Shown here: in pieces, positions 1-5,893 of the stretch
How positions within the stretch are numbered: the stretch's first letter is position 1
Layout: each line of letters begins with the position of its first letter
Assembly (NCBI GenBank): GCA_964429715.1
Contig: CAYSCV010000038.1
Location: 1 to 12,763, forward strand
DNA: 12,763 nt
Source of the DNA: JACPNA01 sp964429715
GTDB taxonomy: Archaea > Nanobdellota > Nanobdellia > Woesearchaeales > GW2011-AR9
Direction of reading: 5' to 3'
Program-made: the position numbers and the translations under genes
The notes under the pieces: model-generated
The model's input: the letters and a program-made list of their open reading frames with translations, nothing else
The model's database searches: none
What the model was told of the DNA's origin: nothing

Positions 1-10
1 CACAACAATC

Positions 11-18
11 TTTATATA
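11..18 (+). promoter_or_regulatory. TATA box of the first methyltransferase gene
   Basis: TTTATATA lies with its centre about 26 nt upstream of the ATG at 41. Archaeal TATA boxes sit about 26 nt before the transcription start, so transcription should begin at or next to the start codon and give a leaderless mRNA. There is no Shine-Dalgarno sequence in the gap, which agrees. Confidence 0.6.
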
Positions 19-40
19 GCATTATTCTTTACAAACAAAA

Positions 41-817
41 ATGATAGACAAAGAGGCTAAAGTATGGGATCGTTCTGCCAAAAAATATTTCGATGACGTT
101 GTCAGCCCTTTCGCTGAAGGTGTCAAAAATCCCATTTTTTGGTATCTTGATAATAAAATTACTGGTAATCTCAAAGACCTGTCCGTCATTGATATCGGCT
201 GTGGTATTGGCAACTTCCTTCCAACTCTAGCAGGTAAATTCTCTAAAGTAATAGGCATCGACTTCTCTCCTAAAATGATTGAACTTGCCAAAGAAAAAAC
301 AAAATCCTACCCCAACGTCGAACTTCTCGTGCGCGATGCTCGTGACTTGACCGAATTCCATAACCAATTCGACCTCGCCGTATCCGTCAACTCAGTCTTA
401 CTACCAAAAATAATCGATGTCGAAAAAATATTACGCGAAGCCAATCTTGTGCTCAAAGAAAACGGCACTCTTCTAGCTGTCTTTCCCGCCATGGAAGCGT
501 TATTATACCGCTCTTTACTCATCCAAGAAAAAGCCATCGAAGATGGTTTCTCTGAAGAAGAAGCAATCCAAAAAGCCAAAACAGATTTAACCGAAAACAC
601 ACCCTGTAACTTTGAAGCTGGCATTGTCAAATATCCTGACTGCCAGCAAAAAAATTACTATCTCTTCGAATTAAAATACCGCCTCTGGAAAGCCGGCTTT
701 AGCAACATCAAAGTTCGCAAAGTCCATTACCCCTGGGAAGTCTATGAAGACGATACTCTTTTAGCCTTCCACGGCAAACAAAAATTATGGGACTGGTTTG
801 TATATGCCAAGAAATAA
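41..817 (+). CDS. class I SAM-dependent methyltransferase
   Basis: A 258-aa Rossmann-fold methyltransferase that transfers a methyl group from S-adenosylmethionine; the substrate cannot be told from sequence. Motif I is the glycine-rich VIDIGCGIGNFLP at about residues 49-61. It is followed by the acidic end of strand 2 in VIGIDFSPKMIELA (about 70-83), which should contact the ribose hydroxyls, and by a motif-II-like ARDLTEF region. The post-I order matches small-molecule and protein methyltransferases of the Methyltransf_11/25 type. The start at 41 is supported by the TATA box 26 nt upstream. The stop is 1 nt before the next gene's ATG, so the two are probably co-transcribed. No membrane segment is visible, so it should be cytoplasmic. 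The family call is firm; the biological role is unknown. Confidence 0.9.
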   Translation: MIDKEAKVWDRSAKKYFDDVVSPFAEGVKNPIFWYLDNKITGNLKDLSVIDIGCGIGNFLPTLAGKFSKVIGIDFSPKMIELAKEKTKSYPNVELLVRDARDLTEFHNQFDLAVSVNSVLLPKIIDVEKILREANLVLKENGTLLAVFPAMEALLYRSLLIQEKAIEDGFSEEEAIQKAKTDLTENTPCNFEAGIVKYPDCQQKNYYLFELKYRLWKAGFSNIKVRKVHYPWEVYEDDTLLAFHGKQKLWDWFVYAKK

Positions 818-818
818 A

Positions 819-1094
819 ATGAAAACAATAATCCTAACTTTTATTTTTATTCTCGGAATTGTCGGCATCTATCTCCTGGGTTCCAGCATCACTGGTTTTG
901 TTATATCTGAAACCTGCTGTTTCCCCCCCAATTGTAATACCGAGAATCAATGTCAATTTGGTGAATCACCTCCCCTCTCCTCATCTCTTTTCACAAGTAT
1001 TGTAAGTGGCACAAGCTTACTCATTGTTTCCGCTTTATTGTATGGGTTTTGGTATCGTAAAATTTATCGTAACTCAATCGTGAGAAAAAGATAG
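819..1094 (+). CDS. small two-helix membrane protein with Cys-rich external loop
   Basis: A 91-aa protein. I chose the ATG at 819, one base after the preceding stop, because from there the protein opens directly with a hydrophobic helix; the frame could extend back to a TTG at 798 but would then overlap the methyltransferase. Helix 1 covers about residues 2-26 (TIILTFIFILGIVGIYLLG) and helix 2 about 58-78. Between them lies a loop with four cysteines (CCFPPNCNTENQC), which could form disulfides or bind a metal. The C-terminus is rich in Arg and Lys (YRKIYRNSIVRKR), so by the positive-inside rule both ends are cytoplasmic and the Cys loop is outside. I recognise no named family; similar short ITGFV-type membrane proteins are, from memory, frequent in DPANN genomes. 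Its function is unknown. It probably shares a transcript with the methyltransferase. Confidence 0.65.
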   Translation: MKTIILTFIFILGIVGIYLLGSSITGFVISETCCFPPNCNTENQCQFGESPPLSSSLFTSIVSGTSLLIVSALLYGFWYRKIYRNSIVRKR

Positions 1095-1100
1095 ATATCT

Positions 1101-1108
1101 ATTTAAAT
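1101..1108 (+). promoter_or_regulatory. TATA box of the YgiQ-like gene
   Basis: ATTTAAAT is centred about 26 nt upstream of the ATG at 1130, with no ribosome binding site in between. This predicts a leaderless mRNA and a transcription start separate from the two genes upstream. Confidence 0.55.
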
Positions 1109-1129
1109 CACTTCTTATTTTTAAGCTCT

Positions 1130-2923
1130 ATGTTAAATCCTTTCCTCCCAACCTCCATAGCCGAAGGCCAACAGTACTACAACTCTCCTTCCGCTAATTT
1201 TCAATTCGACGTTATCTTCATCACCGGCGACCCCTATTACGACCATCCGTTAAGCGGCATGTCCATCATCGCCCGTCTATTAGACAACAAAGGCTACAAA
1301 GTCGGCATCATCCCGCAACCTGAAACCGATCTAGAATATCAAGTATGCGGCCGTCCTCGCTATTTCTTCTGCATCACCTCAGGATTACTCGACTCCATGC
1401 TTGCAAATTATACTCCCATGCTTCGCGAAAGAGAAAACGTCCTCGTGCCTGAACGCGCGTTAATGGTCTATACTCAAAAAGTAAAACAATTCTACAAAAA
1501 TGTCATCACCGTTATCGGCGGTGTCGAAGCCACCATTCGTCGCTTCACCCACTTTGATTACAAAGAAAACATTCTCCGCCGCGGTATCTTAAACGACTCC
1601 AAAGCCGAACTGCTGTTATTCGGCAATGCCGATCGCGCCATTCTCACCCTCCTTCAACAACTCAAACTCATCGAACAAAACACCTCGATACAAATCGCCA
1701 ATGAAAAATGGGATACCCTCAAAACCAAACTTGACCTCCCAGCAATCGAAGGCACTGCGTTTCGCATCAAAAAAGATCAAATTCATCCCAATATAAAACT
1801 CCTTCCCTCTTACGAAGAATGCATATCCCACACTGAACAATTCAACACTTTAAGCAGAATCACCTATCTTCTCCCTGACAATGCTTTCATTGAACCCTGC
1901 GGTGCTGGTTTCATACAACACAACCGTTCCGAACATACTTTAACCGAACCAGAAATGGATCTCATCTACAGCCTCCCTTTCACAAGATCACTTCATCCAA
2001 ATTCCAAAAATTTCCAATTCAATCAAAACATGGTTGAAAAATTAGAAACATCCATTACCATCGGACGTGGTTGCTGGGGCAGCTGTTCCTTCTGCATAAT
2101 TCCGCTCGTCCAAGGCAAAGAAGTCGCCAGACGAAGTAAAGAAAGCATTATCAAAGAAATCGAAACATTATATCAGCGAGGAATAAAAAAAATCAACGAC
2201 CTCACTCTTCCAACATTAAACATGTACGGCTCCCGCTGTAAATTATACAACGAAACACAAACCATCTACTCTCCAATCATAAACTCAGATATCACCGTCT
2301 ACAACAAAATAAAATACTGCAATCAACAATGCGTCGGCTGTCCTGAACGCGTCATCAGCGATGACCTTCTCCCTCTTTTAGAAGCAGTTGAACAACTGCA
2401 GCAAAAATATCAAAACACCTCATTAGAACTGCGCAGCGCCATTCGTCATGACATCATTCTTGACCAAAAAAAATTATTCCGCAAAATTATGCAATTTACC
2501 ACAAGATTAAAAATCGCACCCGAACACATCTCCGATACTGTCCTGAAACAGATGAATAAATCAAACCGCAAAGCTTTTGAAGAATTTTTAATCGAATACA
2601 AAAAAGTCAACCAAGAACAACATACCAATAAAAATCTCGTTCCCTATTTCGTTGCCGCCCATCCTGGCTCAACACAAGAAGACATGGAGCTTCTCAGAAA
2701 ATTCTGCGAAGAAAAAGACATTTACGTCAATTTAACCCAAGTCTTCACCCCAACTCCAGGCACACTTTCAACCGCCACATATTACACTGGTGTAAACCCC
2801 TTGACCAAAGAAAAAGTCTATGTCCCAAGAACATTTAGAGAAAAAAAAGACCAGAAATATACACTTGTCTCTGGCTATATTGAGCGAGACTTTGAAGGAA
2901 ATGTATTAGATGAGAATGGGTAG
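1130..2923 (+). CDS. YgiQ-family radical SAM protein (UPF0313)
   Basis: A 597-aa radical SAM enzyme. The N-terminal part carries the YgiQ signature: DVIFITGDPYYDHPLSGMS then a KVGIIPQP segment (about residues 27-65). The radical SAM core contains the cluster motif CX3CX2C at Cys315, Cys319 and Cys322 (GRGCWGSCSFC), which should hold a [4Fe-4S] cluster that cleaves SAM to a 5'-deoxyadenosyl radical. Later hallmarks are a second Cys cluster (CNQQCVGCPE, about 397-406), the LKIAPEHIS segment, and PYFVAAHPGS. E. coli YgiQ is about 740 aa; this one lacks much of the C-terminal tail, as shorter homologues do. The reaction catalysed by this family is not established. The start at 1130 is backed by a TATA box 26 nt upstream. 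The family call is secure; the substrate is unknown. Confidence 0.93.
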   Translation: MLNPFLPTSIAEGQQYYNSPSANFQFDVIFITGDPYYDHPLSGMSIIARLLDNKGYKVGIIPQPETDLEYQVCGRPRYFFCITSGLLDSMLANYTPMLRERENVLVPERALMVYTQKVKQFYKNVITVIGGVEATIRRFTHFDYKENILRRGILNDSKAELLLFGNADRAILTLLQQLKLIEQNTSIQIANEKWDTLKTKLDLPAIEGTAFRIKKDQIHPNIKLLPSYEECISHTEQFNTLSRITYLLPDNAFIEPCGAGFIQHNRSEHTLTEPEMDLIYSLPFTRSLHPNSKNFQFNQNMVEKLETSITIGRGCWGSCSFCIIPLVQGKEVARRSKESIIKEIETLYQRGIKKINDLTLPTLNMYGSRCKLYNETQTIYSPIINSDITVYNKIKYCNQQCVGCPERVISDDLLPLLEAVEQLQQKYQNTSLELRSAIRHDIILDQKKLFRKIMQFTTRLKIAPEHISDTVLKQMNKSNRKAFEEFLIEYKKVNQEQHTNKNLVPYFVAAHPGSTQEDMELLRKFCEEKDIYVNLTQVFTPTPGTLSTATYYTGVNPLTKEKVYVPRTFREKKDQKYTLVSGYIERDFEGNVLDENG

Positions 2924-2940
2924 ACTGGATATAAAAAAAA

Positions 2941-3438
2941 TTAAATATATTCTGTTGTAACTTTTTGTACAATCTGTGCATATAATTCTGGCGAGATGTA
3001 ATACCCTTGTTGTATCAGTGAATCTAATAATTGGAAGAACTCTTTGCGATCTATTTTATGCTGCTGTACATTTCTAAGTAAAATAAACAATGTTCCTTTG
3101 ACATTCAATCCTAGATTTTGAGCTGTTGTACGCGCCGCTTTGTCATCTGATAAAAATTCTTTATCCCCTATTTCCACACATAAAGAAATAGCGCTGGTTT
3201 CGCCTAAATCTAACCCATATTTATTCATTTTTTTTGTTTCTTTTACGATAATATATCTTTCATCTATTGCTCTGCTTATACTATTTATTTCTCGCTCATA
3301 TTCTGCTATTTTATCTTTATAATTCAATTCGTGCAGAACTTCTGTTGTGATGATTATAGACGAATATATATTTTTTAATAAATCAATTCTACCGATTTTA
3401 GTATAATAAAGCAACGTGGTAGTATTGCTTACGACCAT
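2941..3438 (-). CDS. DUF3368-type PIN-like toxin
   Basis: A 165-aa protein of the PIN-like DUF3368 family, the usual partner of UPF0175 antitoxins. PIN domains are Mg-dependent RNases that, as VapC-type toxins, cut tRNA or rRNA. Seen here: the N-terminal strand VVSNTTTLLYY with Asn5 where classic PIN proteins have the first catalytic Asp (Asn is common in DUF3368, from memory); Glu33 in TEVLHEL; Glu80 in LGETSAISLC; and Asp98/Asp99 in FLSDDKAAR. The remaining acidic residues are in place, so activity is plausible but not certain. It follows the antitoxin gene by 3 nt and so must be co-transcribed from the promoter near 3774. It ends 17 nt from the convergent YgiQ gene. It is full length. Confidence 0.85.
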   Translation of the reverse strand: MVVSNTTTLLYYTKIGRIDLLKNIYSSIIITTEVLHELNYKDKIAEYEREINSISRAIDERYIIVKETKKMNKYGLDLGETSAISLCVEIGDKEFLSDDKAARTTAQNLGLNVKGTLFILLRNVQQHKIDRKEFFQLLDSLIQQGYYISPELYAQIVQKVTTEYI

Positions 3439-3441
3439 GAT

Positions 3442-3747
3442 TCACCAGCCGGCATTTTTAAATTCCAGGTGTATATCTTCTTTTTCTAAAGATAAATGGA
3501 TCTTATGTTCGCGCATTAAGTCGGTAAATCGCCAGGGAGAAACATGGGCAAAACGCACTGCCTGCCCAAACGAATACATGCCTTTTTTATACATGTCCAG
3601 AGCTCGTTCTATACGCCATCGTTCGAGGCTATCAGCTAAAAGACGTCGCATAACCTCTGATTTATCCAAATGCTCTGTCTTTGAAACAGTTTCAATCTCT
3701 TTAACTAAGTCCTCTGGCAAACGAGTAGTCATTGTTTCTGATCCCAT
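3442..3747 (-). CDS. UPF0175-family antitoxin
   Basis: A 101-aa DNA-binding-type antitoxin. Residues about 5-45 look like a ribbon-helix-helix arm (TMTTRLPEDLVKEIETVS then DKSEVMRRLLADSLERW). Residues about 50-85 hold the UPF0175 core, with YKKGMYSFGQAVRFAHVSPW resembling a helix-turn-helix. Antitoxins of this kind neutralise the downstream toxin and usually repress their own operon. The order antitoxin then toxin, with a 3-nt gap, is typical. The start at 3747 is preferred over an internal ATG at codon 6 because the TATA box is centred 27 nt before 3747. A palindromic operator is not obvious. Confidence 0.85.
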   Translation of the reverse strand: MGSETMTTRLPEDLVKEIETVSKTEHLDKSEVMRRLLADSLERWRIERALDMYKKGMYSFGQAVRFAHVSPWRFTDLMREHKIHLSLEKEDIHLEFKNAGW

Positions 3748-3770
3748 GTTTTAAATGTAAGACAACGTAA

Positions 3771-3778
3771 TATATAAA
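3771..3778 (-). promoter_or_regulatory. TATA box of the toxin-antitoxin operon
   Basis: On the minus strand the sequence reads GTTTATATATTA, with the TATA core centred about 27 nt upstream of the antitoxin ATG. The transcript should be leaderless. The site is also next to the end of the 225-aa methyltransferase gene, so the operon has its own promoter rather than depending on readthrough. Confidence 0.6.
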
Positions 3779-3792
3779 CTTTTTGGTGAAAA

Positions 3793-4470
3793 TTATGCTT
3801 TTTCTACTACATAAATTTCTGCGGTTTGTTGGTTATTACCAGTTGTAGTATGCAATTCAATATTTTTGATAGGCAATAAGTGAAGATAGTTATGTAATTT
3901 GCTTTTGGAGTACCAATTCTGCCAATAACCCTGGCGGCTCCAGAAATGGATGTCAAATGGCAGAGGGGTGGTTGGTTGAAAGAAATTGATGAGAACGTAA
4001 CGCTGTGCAACACGCAGTGCTTCTTGGATTGGTTGTTTATAGTCTGGTACATGTTCAAGGATATGTTTGAGAAGGACAGTGTCAAATGATTGGTCTTCAA
4101 ATGGCAGAGCATGAATATCGCCATGTATGAATGTATGAGCCGGATGTTTTTGTTGTGCAACTTGCAGCATATATTTGCTGCGATCAAGGCCAGTGTAATT
4201 AATAGAAGGATATTCTAAAAGATAACCATCTAATTCCACCGCAGGACCACAGGCCGCATCAAGAATAGTATGGATCGCTTTGGTACGCAGGATAGTACGA
4301 AGAGCAATTCGTTCAGGCTGAAAAGGATTTGAAAGATGATTAACGAGTTGTTCTAATTCTGGGCGAGGATGTCCATTCCAATAAAAGTATTCTTTGTTTG
4401 GCGATCTTATTTTTCCTCTAAGATGATTAATGAGCGTTCTTGTGAAATATTCAAGATCTTTGAGTGACAT
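3793..4470 (-). CDS. class I SAM-dependent methyltransferase (Methyltransf_11 type)
   Basis: A 225-aa SAM-dependent methyltransferase. Motif I is ILDAACGPAVELDGYL (about residues 70-85), followed by YTGLDRSKYMLQVA with the ribose-binding Asp, then HGDIHALPFEDQSFDTVLLKHILEH, the typical motif II/III block of Methyltransf_11 proteins. The first 60 residues are polar and have an ENG/WNGHPRPE-like stretch that may help substrate choice. No membrane segment. The acceptor is unknown. It lies 42 nt downstream of trhO but a T-run and a TATA-like element in that gap suggest its own transcript. It is not a close relative of the methyltransferase at 41-817; the two share only the family core. Confidence 0.87.
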   Translation of the reverse strand: MSLKDLEYFTRTLINHLRGKIRSPNKEYFYWNGHPRPELEQLVNHLSNPFQPERIALRTILRTKAIHTILDAACGPAVELDGYLLEYPSINYTGLDRSKYMLQVAQQKHPAHTFIHGDIHALPFEDQSFDTVLLKHILEHVPDYKQPIQEALRVAQRYVLINFFQPTTPLPFDIHFWSRQGYWQNWYSKSKLHNYLHLLPIKNIELHTTTGNNQQTAEIYVVEKA

Positions 4471-4477
4471 GAAGTAG

Positions 4478-4484
4478 AAAAAAA
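4478..4484 (-). terminator. T-run terminator after trhO
   Basis: Seven consecutive T on the minus strand (CTCTTTTTTTCTAC) lie about 30 nt after the trhO stop. Archaeal termination mainly uses T-runs without a hairpin. It falls in the short stretch just before the next ATG, so it may instead be only an AT-rich leader. Confidence 0.3.
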
Positions 4485-4492
4485 GAGGGTTT

Positions 4493-4505
4493 CTTTTTAA
4501 AAATA
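4493..4505 (-). promoter_or_regulatory. TATA-like element of the 225-aa methyltransferase gene
   Basis: Minus strand TATTTTTAAAAAG is centred about 28 nt upstream of the ATG at 4470. The spacing fits leaderless transcription as at the other genes here, though the match to a TATA box is weaker. Confidence 0.4.
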
Positions 4506-4512
4506 ACTACTT

Positions 4513-5634
4513 TCAAATAGAAATGATAAGGTGGTCATTTTTTCTTACTTTCGTTGTGAGAGGAAAAGTGATAGACATTTCTGTGCTGATATGTTGAATA
4601 CTATTTCCAACATTGTCATAGGCAGAGGTTATGTTAAGATCAAATGCAGGAGTTGTTTTCCCTTTAATCGTAACCAAGATAGGCAGCGTGAGATGATTTT
4701 GAATTATTTTCGCTAAGGCTACGTTTGCTTTCGGGTAGTAATTTTCAATTTTGCCGATGATACGTTCTGGTTTTAAAGAAAATACTTTTTTTCGTTGTCG
4801 AGGGGCGTTTTGACATTCAGTTGAACAGCAGGAATCCATGGTAGTTTGGCATGATTTACAGGAGATGAATAATGTGTCGCAATCAAGATTATGGCAGTTA
4901 ATATATTGCTGTACAGGTTTGTGGCAATGACGGCAGGTGGTGATAGTAGCACCTATATCAGAGACCAGACGGTCATCAAAGACAAATAAGCCGCCTTCCC
5001 AGTACGTGTTAGGAAATTGGTTTACATAATTAATCACTCCCCCCTCTACTTGATACACCTCCGGAAAGCCTTGCTCTTTCAAATACGCAGAAGCTTTCTC
5101 GCACCGTATACCACCGGTGCAGTAGAGGACAATTTTCTTTTCTTTATATTGTTCGAGGGTGGATAGGGTTTCTGGAAATTCACGAAAATTTTGGATGGGA
5201 AGTTTAATAGCGTTTTTGAATCTGCCAACCTCATATTCATAGTCATTTCTGGCATCGATGATGACGAAATCTTCGTTTGTGTCATACCACTGTTTTAATT
5301 GTTGTGGAGCAAGATGGGTGCCAGGATGTTGGAATGTGACAGGAATTTGGAATTGCACGATTTCGGTTCTTACTCGGATGACAATTTTATGATAGGTATT
5401 TTCTGTTGTTTCTTGTTCACGGAAAGTTAAGTGAAGAGATATTTCTTGCAAGTATTTTTGAAATGAGATGATTTCTTCAACTGTACCAGATACGGCACCG
5501 TTTATACCCTCTTGTGCGATAAGAATGCGTCCCAGAATGTGGTGGTCTTGGCAGTATTGTTTTAATTGGTTGCGAAGTTGTTCTGGCTGTTTTATTTGTA
5601 CATACCGATAAAATGAAATTACTTTATACTGCAT
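4513..5634 (-). CDS. trhO: TrhO tRNA uridine(34) hydroxylase with extra C-terminal barrel-like domain
   Basis: A 373-aa rhodanese-type enzyme of the TrhO (YceA/UPF0176) family, which uses oxygen to hydroxylate U34 of tRNA to 5-hydroxyuridine. Domain order: an N-terminal acylphosphatase-like domain (about 1-95, with LIAQEGINGAVSG); a rhodanese domain (about 113-213) with DARNDYEYEVGRFKNA and the loop YCTGGIRCEKA, catalytic Cys172; the YQVEGGVINY segment; then a Cys-rich region with nine cysteines between 234 and 274 (CRHCH, CHNLDC, CKSC, CCSTEC), probably binding zinc. From about residue 291 there is an extension (IGKIENYYPKANVALAKI, IKGKTT, KVRKNDHLI) resembling the EF-Tu-domain-2-like barrel at the C-terminus of U32 peptidases. 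Its start is supported by a TATA-like box 26 nt upstream. The call is firm; the extension is unusual. Confidence 0.93.
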   Translation of the reverse strand: MQYKVISFYRYVQIKQPEQLRNQLKQYCQDHHILGRILIAQEGINGAVSGTVEEIISFQKYLQEISLHLTFREQETTENTYHKIVIRVRTEIVQFQIPVTFQHPGTHLAPQQLKQWYDTNEDFVIIDARNDYEYEVGRFKNAIKLPIQNFREFPETLSTLEQYKEKKIVLYCTGGIRCEKASAYLKEQGFPEVYQVEGGVINYVNQFPNTYWEGGLFVFDDRLVSDIGATITTCRHCHKPVQQYINCHNLDCDTLFISCKSCQTTMDSCCSTECQNAPRQRKKVFSLKPERIIGKIENYYPKANVALAKIIQNHLTLPILVTIKGKTTPAFDLNITSAYDNVGNSIQHISTEMSITFPLTTKVRKNDHLIISI

Positions 5635-5654
5635 ATTTTTATGATTTACCCTGC

Positions 5655-5665
5655 TATTTTTAAAA
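5655..5665 (-). promoter_or_regulatory. TATA-like box of trhO
   Basis: Minus strand TTTTAAAAATA is centred 26 nt upstream of the trhO ATG at 5634. It sits back to back with the tRNA promoter, so trhO and tRNA-Val form a divergent pair. Confidence 0.5.
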
Positions 5666-5680
5666 TTTTAGGAGAAAATG

Positions 5681-5687
5681 TTATAAA
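5681..5687 (+). promoter_or_regulatory. TATA box of tRNA-Val
   Basis: TTATAAA, preceded by an A-rich stretch that could act as a BRE (GGAGAAAATG), is centred about 28 nt before the first base of the tRNA at 5712. The 5' leader should be nearly absent, leaving little for RNase P. Confidence 0.55.
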
Positions 5688-5731
5688 GAGAAGATATCCC
5701 TCAAAGCATATGGACTTATGGTCTAGCGGCT

Positions 5732-5749
5732 ATGTTCAAAACACCGCAA
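5732..5749 (+). other. 18-nt tRNA intron in the D-loop (after position 20a)
   Basis: It fits a BHB motif exactly. Central helix GCGG (5726-5729) pairs with CCGC (5744-5747). The 5' bulge is CTA (5730-5732) and the 3' bulge AAA (5748-5750), each cut after its second base by the archaeal splicing endonuclease rule. The inner helix TGTT/AACA (5733-5736/5740-5743) is closed by the 3-nt loop CAA. The outer helix is the D-stem itself, with A5725 unpaired. At 18 nt almost the whole intron is used in the recognition structure. Confidence 0.85.
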
Positions 5750-5788
5750 AGGATACCGCCTTCACATGGCGGGGGTCGCCGGTTCGAA

Positions 5789-5833
5789 AAGAGTTACTGC
5801 ATTCATATTTTAGTTTGCATCAACTTACGAATG
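5789..5833 (+). other. 45-nt tRNA intron in the T-loop (59/60)
   Basis: Central helix TTCG (5783-5786) pairs with CGAA (5828-5831). The 5' bulge is AAA (5787-5789) and the 3' bulge TGT (5832-5834), cut after the second base of each. The outer helix is the T-stem. Inside, GAGTT (5791-5795) pairs with AACTT (5822-5826) after one A/A mismatch, then TGCA with TGCA (5798-5801/5816-5819) around a 14-nt loop. Excision restores a perfect TTCGAAT loop. Confidence 0.9.
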
Positions 5834-5847
5834 TCCGGCTAAGTCCA

Positions 5848-5855
5848 TTTTTTTT
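5848..5855 (+). terminator. T-run terminator after tRNA-Val
   Basis: Eight consecutive T follow the discriminator base directly, a typical archaeal terminator and a likely 3' trailer end. Confidence 0.6.
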
Positions 5856-5862
5856 CGTAATT

Positions 5863-5872
5863 ATTATATAAG
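5863..5872 (+). promoter_or_regulatory. TATA box of the 181-aa protein gene
   Basis: ATTATATAAG is centred about 27 nt upstream of the ATG at 5894, predicting a leaderless mRNA separate from the tRNA transcript. Confidence 0.6.
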
Positions 5873-5893
5873 GGCGTTTTCTTAATTATAATA

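Larger units (their letters stand above)
5712..5847 (+). tRNA. tRNA-Val(CAC) with two BHB introns
   Basis: Acceptor stem GGACTTA (5712-5718) pairs perfectly with TAAGTCC (5840-5846); discriminator A5847; CCA is not encoded. The anticodon arm CCGCC/GGCGG (5756-5760/5768-5772) encloses loop TTCACAT, giving anticodon CAC (5763-5765). The variable loop is GGGTC. T-stem GCCGG (5778-5782) pairs with CCGGC (5835-5839). Two insertions interrupt the gene: 5732-5749 in the D-loop and 5789-5833 in the T-loop. Removing both by the BHB rule gives D-loop AGCGGCTA with D-stem GTCT/GGAT, and the canonical T-arm GCCGGTTCGAATCCGGC. The mature tRNA is 73 nt. The introns lie after position 20a and after position 59; the usual 37/38 site is empty. 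A TATA box upstream and eight T downstream support a functional gene. Confidence 0.93.

Noticed and set aside
798..818. TTG start for the small membrane protein
   Set aside because: It would overlap the methyltransferase and place charged residues ahead of the first helix; the ATG at 819 is better placed.
3807..4187. 126-codon minus-strand ORF inside the 225-aa methyltransferase gene
   Set aside because: It is in a different frame of a well-supported gene and has no recognisable features; the same applies to other frames opposite or inside guaB, truD, trhO and the kinase.
5734..5752. Alternative 18-nt D-loop intron at 5735-5752 or 5734-5751, giving TATGATACC
   Set aside because: It also restores a tRNA-like D-arm, but gives no bulge-helix-bulge and a T-T mismatch in the D-stem; the 5732-5749 choice satisfies both.
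5641..5871. 76-codon ORF on the plus strand across the tRNA region
   Set aside because: It covers the whole tRNA-Val gene including both introns; the RNA gene explains the sequence, and the peptide has no recognisable features.
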